Positions 56,808-64,000 of a stretch of DNA of 64,000 nt are shown here, one piece after another (position 1 is the first letter of the stretch; every line of letters begins with the position of its first letter). Under the pieces are notes generated by a model. It was not told the DNA's origin. It saw only the letters and a program-made list of their open reading frames with translations, and ran no database searches. The translations under genes and the position numbers were made by a program. This DNA is from Entoloma clypeatum (lineage: Eukaryota; Basidiomycota; Agaricomycetes; Agaricales; Entolomataceae): the NCBI GenBank assembly GCA_963565915.1, contig OY751492.1:3658001-3722000 (forward strand), read 5' to 3'.

Positions 56808-59800
56808 TACTCATTGCATCCCATAATTCAGACAAGTTTATGTGGGCATACAAACTACCTTCACATCTTATGCAATGCATCATCAGTGGGCCGGGTTGGG
56901 CTCTGTAAATGCTAACTCTCACATAACTCTCACAGTCAGGGAGAAAATACCAAGAATGGAGCGTGGAAAAATAGTCAATCAAATTGGCTGAATTTTGATT
57001 CTGCAAATGCCCAGTAAAAATGAGTTTTATTAATTGGAAATTAAGGACTCATAACTACAAAATGGCTGATGAAACATGGACTTGGTGGGCATCATGAGAT
57101 AGAAAGCAAGGATATATAACATATGTGTCTTTTGCAGCAGTGATAAAACAAATTGTATTGAGTTTCAAAAAACTTGATAGCATATAAGAAAAGTTTTGTA
57201 TGTCTTGCTGAGACTCTTTAGATATATTTTATGATGTGCTTTCAGTATTCTGAGGTGTGGTTAAGGCATTAAGTTGTTAAAATTGATTAGTTATATTCAC
57301 CAGTTAAACCATTAACTCAAGACTCATTAACTAGTTAAAACTAGTGTTAACCTTAACTTGACTGGAGAGTCACATCTTAACTGGTTAATTTGCATTTTTG
57401 TTAAATTAAAGAAATTCTTGAAAACATATTAACCAGTTAAAGTTAAATTAATAAATCTTTAGTCCATTAATTTAACTTAACATGACTTAGAAACACTAAA
57501 TTTTAGCAACACCTACCTGATGTTTGTTTAAGAAAAAAAAGAAATACATGTACCATACCATACTCACGTAGTTTGTGCAAGGTAAAAGAGATTGTGTTAT
57601 GGTCAAGCTTTATAAGCTTCCAACAGTTTTTGCCTCTCACAAACACAGTCCTATTTATGTAATTATATCAGAGGATATATCATAATTGGAGATATTATAC
57701 CTCTTTTACTTATTTTATGACCTTATAATGCTATACACAATTTCCCTCAAGTATGTGATGTCCAATGACTGCCTCTCACCTCCAACAGCCTTCTCTCACC
57801 TACAACAGCCTCCTCTTATGTCCAACAGCCATCTTCCATCACCCATGGCTGCCTCTTGTCCCTAATGGCCATTTTTCAACAGGTTTTCACATCAAACCAC
57901 AGTTCAGGGCTGAACCAAGCTGAACCACAATACTTGTTGCAAGAGTTCAAACACTTGTTGGGTGTAGTTGTTGAGGCCAATATTATCACTCAAGGGCCAG
58001 TTTGGAAACTGGATAGGGAAATGTTGCAAAAGGTGTTGCAGGTTGAGGTCCTGATTGTGACCACTGGCATTGACTCTGACTGTGTGCTCATTTGAACACA
58101 GTTGATACCATTCAGTGCCTATGTGAGCTGTTGTGATACACATCCAGTGCCTTGCTTGTGCTCCAGTCTCCAGTGTTGCAAGTGGCTGCAAGATCCCCTT
58201 TTATAACTGCTTCCTCTTTCCAAACAATGATGTATGGTTTGTAGTGAACCTTAGAGCAAGACATTCAGAAAGCTAAAGCTTAATGAAATCATGATTATAG
58301 ACTTACGTTGCACTTGGGATGCTGCCAAAAACCTGTCCTTCCATCTGACTACTGTCTGTGCATGTATGGAAGCAACAGCCTGAGGACTGTTACATTGGCA
58401 TTGCATATCCCATTAGCAATCAACTGGCTATTATGCATTACTGTTGACAGAATAGGCAACACAGTGGGGCCCACTGCAAGTGGGCCTGCACATTGCCTGC
58501 TGGCCATTGAAATTTGAAATTTTGGTTCCAGACAGGCCTGAGTCAATGAGCCCTCTGTTATCCATTATAATGAGCAATGCAACAGTGCGACCTTTACCCA
58601 TTACATTGCTTCCATAATTTATAAGAAAGTTGATTCTGCCATAACGAGGGTGGAAAGTAGCCAAACTGAGGAAATATTGTTGCACTCTTACAAGTTGTCA
58701 AAGAGTCCATATCAGTTGTCAAATGGGTTGGGGTTGATGATGATATATGCTCCACTGATGTGTAGGAGCGTTCTTGCTTTGAGATCATGAGCTTTCATAG
58801 TGGAGGGGACAACTGGCAGCAGTGACTGTGTTCTGGTTCTGAACATTCAAAATTCCCATTTATAGTAAATTCATGCAGCGAACACTGCAGTATCTCGTGT
58901 TGCTTCTCGGAACAAGTTGTTTCTTTTGGTATTTCACTCACAGCTACTGTATGTTGTATTGTCCTTGTCAGCCACCTAATCCTCCTATCTCCTCTGACTT
59001 ACCATGGTAGGGAGGTTAATAAACATTGCACCTCCTGTGATTCGCCCCTGTCTGATATCCCTATCTTGCTTCATTCAACACTATGTCTGGCAATAGATGG
59101 ATCTTGGTTCATAGATCATGTGCTGTGGTTCTGAGTTCAAGTTATGAGTCCTTCATATGTTAAGACTCATTCATTCCACAACTTAGCACCATTTTTCATT
59201 GCTTGATTGATTGATTTATCTTTTGCACGGCAGCAAAATGTTTCCTAATTAGACAATGCTCAACAATATTTAGTTAGTGTTGGAGTAATATACTATCAGC
59301 ATCTGTTTTTCAAGCTGGGTTCAAAAATGACATCTGTTTGGTCATGTAACTTGTTTCTATTGTTATATATAGCAATTACTAATAAATTGTATATTCTGTT
59401 GAGTTATGCTCAAATAAACTTGATGAAATGACCAGTTTTGATCAGATCAAGATCATGTGAGAAGATAAAGAGAAATGATGTCAGATGTGTTTCCTGTTTG
59501 ACTGTATTTATACAAATATAGCCCAAAATAGCAAGTCTGCCAGTTTTGAAGGCTAAAGCCAGAAGAATGATTAAAGTTGATATGGACAGCTGCCAAATAT
59601 CCGATGATGAATGCATATATTGTTTGTATTTATTTGTTTGAGTTGATAACAATCAATTGATTTGGTTTGACTACTGCTGAATGCCAAACCTGAAGCTGAT
59701 TTTAAATATACTACATTTGTATGATAGTGATTGTCTGGTGTTATATAATTTGACATTGATAGAAAAATATGCAGTATTCAGGCTCCTAAAATCATCCCCT

Positions 59801-61571
59801 CATACTGCTTGATTTTCAGTTTATCACAATGTTATCTAATATCTAATCTAAATCTAATCTATCTGAACCAAACAAATAAAACTGACCTTCAAACTCGCAG
59901 TAGAGCGGCTGGCAAAAGATAGATTCCAGATTCCAATCATCCCCAACAGCAGCCCAAGGCAGCAAACAGAGCTTGTCAACCTCCATAATCAATACTCACA
60001 AGCATGGTTGGAGCCTGTGCAGTATTTGGCTTATATCTCAAGTACCACCAAAGTTGTAATTTGATTTGAACAACTTCCATCAGATGAAATCCAATACTAT
60101 GCATGATTAAAAATATTATTTCACAATAGTTCTGATACAGATAAAATTGAATGAACTTGAAAAAAAATACAATCTATACCACTAATGGGAGGGAAGGTGG
60201 GAAGATGGTTGTTTGACATTTTGACAACAGTGGGAATAGTATGACCAAGACTGAAAAAAAGTTACCTAAATCTCATGTAAGAATTTTGATTTCTGACATA
60301 AGCTGTGTCAGCATGACAAAGAAATTGGTCAGAATTGGTCAGCTTTTCGTCCTCCCATGGGTGAGTGCGGAGCACGAACCTTATTTCCTGTGTGAGCACG
60401 GAGTGCGAACCTTTTTTCCTGATTTTGATGGACCCTTGATGGTGCCCTGTCTCAGGGTCTGTGCCTTGGCGCCATGCAACGGCTGCATTTCTCCCATCAA
60501 GGTTGCCATATAGGGTATGTGGCGCTTTTTGGTTGTTTGGGTGAGTCCTTGGGCACACAAGCAAGGGCAGGAGGTGTGAGGACATTTAGTGCAGAATAAG
60601 CAAGGGCAGGAGGTGTGAGGACCATATTATGTTACTGCCCCACAAGCGAGGGCCGCAACTGCTCACCCTTCATGTCACGGCAAACCACTGACAGAATGGC
60701 GGGGCATGCGAGCATGGCTTGGCACATACAAAGCACCACACCAGAGGCATGCGAGCGGTGGGTCAACACCACAGGACACGCGAGATCGGCAGGGCAAGCG
60801 CTCACGTCGTGCCATCAGCATAGCCGGATTTTGTGTCCCCAGGCCTAATATATACAGACTAACAGTGAGTATTTAAAATAGTCAAAAGAATGGTAAGTCC
60901 CCCATTCGGGGGCATTTTTCATCGACTCGCACTGCGTTCAGCCGGTCCGAGTCCGGCTCGGAGCCGAATCGAGCCAAGAAAGACCCTCAGCCGCGGATTT
61001 TGGAGCTGTGGCTTTTGGAGTCCCGACTTTCTGAGCCGTGGTTTGGCTAGCCGAGTTGCAGTAACACTAGGGCTCTTGTCCATTAAAACAATGTATAGTT
61101 TGAAAATTACACCATAGAATAGGTTTTCTCTGAGCATTCAGGGCTCAAATTGGAGTTTTTACCGGTCTCTCTTCACATGCTTCATGTCATCACACACACT
61201 TGCACATCTCTCTCATACCCTTATGTATCATCAAATGGACCATGTAATGGGATCCTACTCTCCCATGCTTCATTTCTGTAGCAGCTGTATCTAAATTGTA
61301 CTCTAGTACAGACCGGACTGTGATTGAGCCCCAGAATATAAATCAGGTGTATAGAAAATAAAATTAAAAAATGGAGTTTTTACTGTTCTTCACCCCTTCA
61401 CCTTATCACCTATGTCATGTCCCATAGAATATAAAAGTCATGCCATATGAGACTCTTCAGTTTGCTCTTCCCTCATTTTTCACTGTTTCTAACCCACAGT
61501 ACAAAGGCTTTTTGGTGAATGTTTGGCTCTCCCCTGTAAACCAAACAGGTTGTTCAATTCTGAATGCAGTA
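56808..61571. other. AT-rich gene-free region
   Basis: No coding region recognised over almost 5 kb. Seen: ttaaccagttaa-type degenerate repeats at 57295-57480, a decayed array resembling the 20-bp unit (ccaacagcc) at 57760-57890, two tandem copies of about 35 bp at 60360-60425 (gagcacgaacc/gagtgcgaacc), two copies of aagcaagggcaggaggtgtg near 60560-60620, and family D sequence at 60650-60800. Confidence 0.6.
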
Positions 61572-63519
61572 CTTTACACTCCCCCACGTGCTCCAGAGGA
61601 TTCCGCACAGATTCCGCTCGGAACAGAGGAATCCACCCGGAATCTGATAGGAACAGAGGAATCCGCACGGAATCTGCTCGGAGTGCAGAGGAATGTGAGA
61701 GGAATTTATTATTCTGATAGGAATCCACTATTCTGATAGAAATTTGATCAGAATTTTTTTTTCACAACAAATACCAACTGAATCAAATGTATTATATTGT
61801 TTTCTAACTACATATCAATGCTTTCTAAGTCATTTTCTTACAAGGGCCAAACCATTCACAAGGTAACAATAATCTCATATTCAATAGAATTGTACACTAC
61901 AAACTAAATAATATATTGACAGAGTAATAATCAGTTAATTAATAACCTCCCCCCATTTGTCGAGGCAAGGAGGCCATGGGAGAAGTTGGGGGACAGGGAC
62001 GACTATTGAGAATACAAAAAATAAATTGATTAGCCCCGCATAAGGTGGGGACGACAGACAAATAACTAATAACCCCCCCCCGCATAAGGCGGGGGAGGTG
62101 CGAGACAGGCAGTAGGTACGAGACAGGCAGTAGGTACAAGGCAAGGGGGTACGACAGGGGAAGGGAGGGGATGCGGCGAGCGTTGGCGGCGTCAGGGCGC
62201 GGGTTTCTGTGGCAACAGGCCGCGCACGGCAGTGGTATGTACAAAATACAAAAAACTAACTAATAACCCCCCGCATAAGGCGGGGGGAGGTGCGAGACAG
62301 GGGGTAGGTAGAGGGGATGCGGCGAGTGTTGGTGGCATCAGGGCGCGGGTTTGCGTGGCAACGGGCCATGCGCGGCGGTGGTCTGTGAAGGGGTGGGCGA
62401 GGGGTTGGGTACATGGAGGCGGGGAGGCAGGCGGACGGTGACTGGGGCATGCACAGCGCAGTACGGGCGGCTGGGTCTGCAACGGGCGCTCCCCGCTCGT
62501 GGTGACGCGCCAGATGTCAGGGCGGGTGCATCTGGTCGGGTTCTGTGATGTGGCGATGTGGCACGGCAGGGAGGGTGGTTGGAGGGGTGGAAACGGCAGT
62601 GGCAGCTGGGTGGGGGCAGTGGGACGTGGCTGGAAGGCGTTGGGTGCCAAGAGGAGGCTGGACGGCGCCTGGGGCGTGTAAGGCGTGGCATGGGCGCTCC
62701 CCGCCTGTGGTGATGTGGCGGGTGTCAGATGAGTGTGTGTGGGGGTGGATAGGGTGCTTACCGGGGTCGTGACATGGCACGGAGGGGTCAGGCGCGCGGC
62801 CGACGTGTCTGGGGGTGTGGCTGCTCTGGTTCTGTGACGTGGCATGGCGGAGAGGGTGGGTGGGGCGTTGCGTGCTGGTTCGGTGACGTGGCACCGCCAG
62901 AGCAGCGGGGGCGAAGTCGGGAGGCGGCGTGGCAGCGTTCGGCGCTAGTCCTCGTGTCTGTCAGTGCACGGGAGACGAGAGTGGAGGCGGGCTTACCCGT
63001 CGCAGGTGACGACGCCGGGCGTGGCGGTCGGCGGTCGTCAGCCTGGATGCATGGCCAGGTGGGGGGATGAAAGGAAGGGGTGGTTTGTTGTTTCTTTGTT
63101 ATTTGTGATGGGCCCCGGGAATTCCCGAGGCCCGAGCACAGTGGTGGAGGTAGGTGCTTCAAGTGGGATGTGTTGTGTAAGCTACTGATCTTGAGAAAGG
63201 CGCGGTGGTCCAGTGGTTATAATTTCTTACAATTTATCAATTCACTATAAGAGCTCAAATGTTCAATCCCCTTCGCGGGCAAAGTTTTTGATGGCTCATT
63301 TAGTGCAATACTCATTGCGAGGAATCTGCACGGACTCCAGAAGGAATTCAGCCTGGAATTTATGCATTCCTCAATCACCATTCCTACAGGAATTCTGTTC
63401 TGATTGGAATCCACTCGGATTCCTCTCAAAAAAATAAGGCTATTCTCAGCCAAAAAGGCCCTCAAAATTCTGATCGGAATCCGCATGGAATCCTCTGGAG
63501 GACATGGGGGAGTGTAAAG
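61572..63519. mobile_element. Element with inverted termini CTTTACACTCCCCCA
   Basis: Ends CTTTACACTCCCCCACGTGC and, inverted, CTTTACACTCCCCCATGTCC match over about 50 bp (CTCCAGAGGATTCC also shared). Subterminal ggaatccgcacgga-like repeats occur at both ends. The interior has a duplicated GC-rich segment (about 62035-62230 and 62258-62400) and no recognisable transposase. No clear TSD. It may be a non-autonomous DNA transposon or a foldback. Confidence 0.6.
63199..63280 (+). other. tRNA-like sequence (A and B boxes), SINE or pseudogene
   Basis: TGGTCCAGTGG (63206-63216) resembles a Pol III A box and GTTCAATCCC (63261-63270) a B box, 44 nt apart. Acceptor and T stems do not pair well, so it is not a functional tRNA. 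Confidence 0.3.
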
Positions 63520-64000
63520 ACCTCGGTGGGTCAGGTTTGTCATGATAGACTTTTGAAGAGGAAAATGGGGCTTTCATGTTTAGAGTCATGTTGGTCCTTG
63601 GAAAGTGACTAGTGAATGGTGGTCATCTCATTTCCTATAATAAATACACACTGAGCTCACATAGCATATAAATGATTGTCATCCCTTGCAATTATTTCCA
63701 TGCTGGTATTGTTTGCAATAACTATTTATTCTGATGGCAAGGCATTCTCCTACTTTGCATTTCTGTTGGACATGGTATCAGTAGCTGAACTTCTGTGATA
63801 ATTATTCAATGCTTGATCATCTTCTGACAGTATCTGAAGAGCAATGGTAATGTCATTTTTTCTTCCAGACTAAATCTACCATCAGCTTGTACAGTGTCAG
63901 ACTGGTAAGTGACTTGTCAAGCAATGATCCCAGATTACAATACTTATCCAACACTATAACCCCTTACTGACTGGCAAAAAGAATGAGATTCTATTAAAAT
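63520..64000. other. No gene seen
   Basis: AT-rich sequence with no recognisable coding or repeat signal up to the window end. Confidence 0.5.

Noticed and set aside
57341..57494. Small hAT MITE (TAGTGTT...AACACTA)
   Set aside because: Only 7 bp of terminal match and flanking octamers GTTAAAAC and AATTTTAG do not form a TSD.
62192..62845. 217-codon minus-strand ORF in the GC-rich core
   Set aside because: GC-rich repeated DNA with overlapping frames on both strands; Pro/Thr-rich composition without domain.

Overview
The window is a transposon-dense stretch of nuclear DNA from a filamentous basidiomycete, most likely an Agaricomycete. The evidence is short GT-AG introns of roughly 42-85 nt in the host genes, a VPS36 gene with the fungal NZF arrangement, Ty3 chromoviruses, Ty1/copia elements, a pogo transposon, and an N-terminal domain (wYEIDLD...F, RLDNMP) that I recognise from uncharacterised Agaricomycete proteins. 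No rRNA, CRISPR array or prokaryotic signature is present.

Layout. 1-4577: 3' part of a Ty3 chromovirus (family A), with a 713-bp solo LTR of another family nested in it. 4600-4764: start of a RecQ-type helicase. 5627-11427: full-length copia element with both LTRs and a target-site duplication (TSD). 11842-20642: the only gene-dense island. It holds a disrupted Agaricomycete F-box-type gene, VPS36, a small membrane-protein gene on the minus strand, a decayed tandem duplicate of VPS36, and a class II aldolase gene whose 3' end abuts the duplication breakpoint. 21357-24388: complete pogo element with TIRs and TA target duplication. 25000-33671: large inverted duplication, arms about 3.25 kb and spacer about 2.1 kb, built around a hAT-like non-autonomous element that carries inverted arrays of a 20-bp repeat. 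33672-37850: repeats, a 300-bp hairpin and a Tc1-like transposase relic. 37853-42504: deleted copia copy on the minus strand with TSD. 43149-44997: an unrecognised, probably broken multi-exon gene. 45711-45880: a hAT-like end. 45881-52134: a second Ty3 family (B) with both LTRs, broken gag and pol, and an intact extra ORF after pol. It is joined directly to 52135-55144, a second family A copy lacking most of its RT. 55145-64000: repeats, a LINE 3' relic, long AT-rich gene-free DNA and a 1.95-kb element with inverted termini.

Together the window reads as a nested graveyard of elements around a small host island. Decay is biased toward CpG to TpG changes (CGA to TGA nonsense codons, LTR differences), which fits deamination of methylated CpG, plus many internal deletions. 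The most unusual structures are the hAT-like array element and its inverted duplication, the empty-site paralog that confirms the pogo insertion, and the ORF between pol and the 3' LTR of the family B element.
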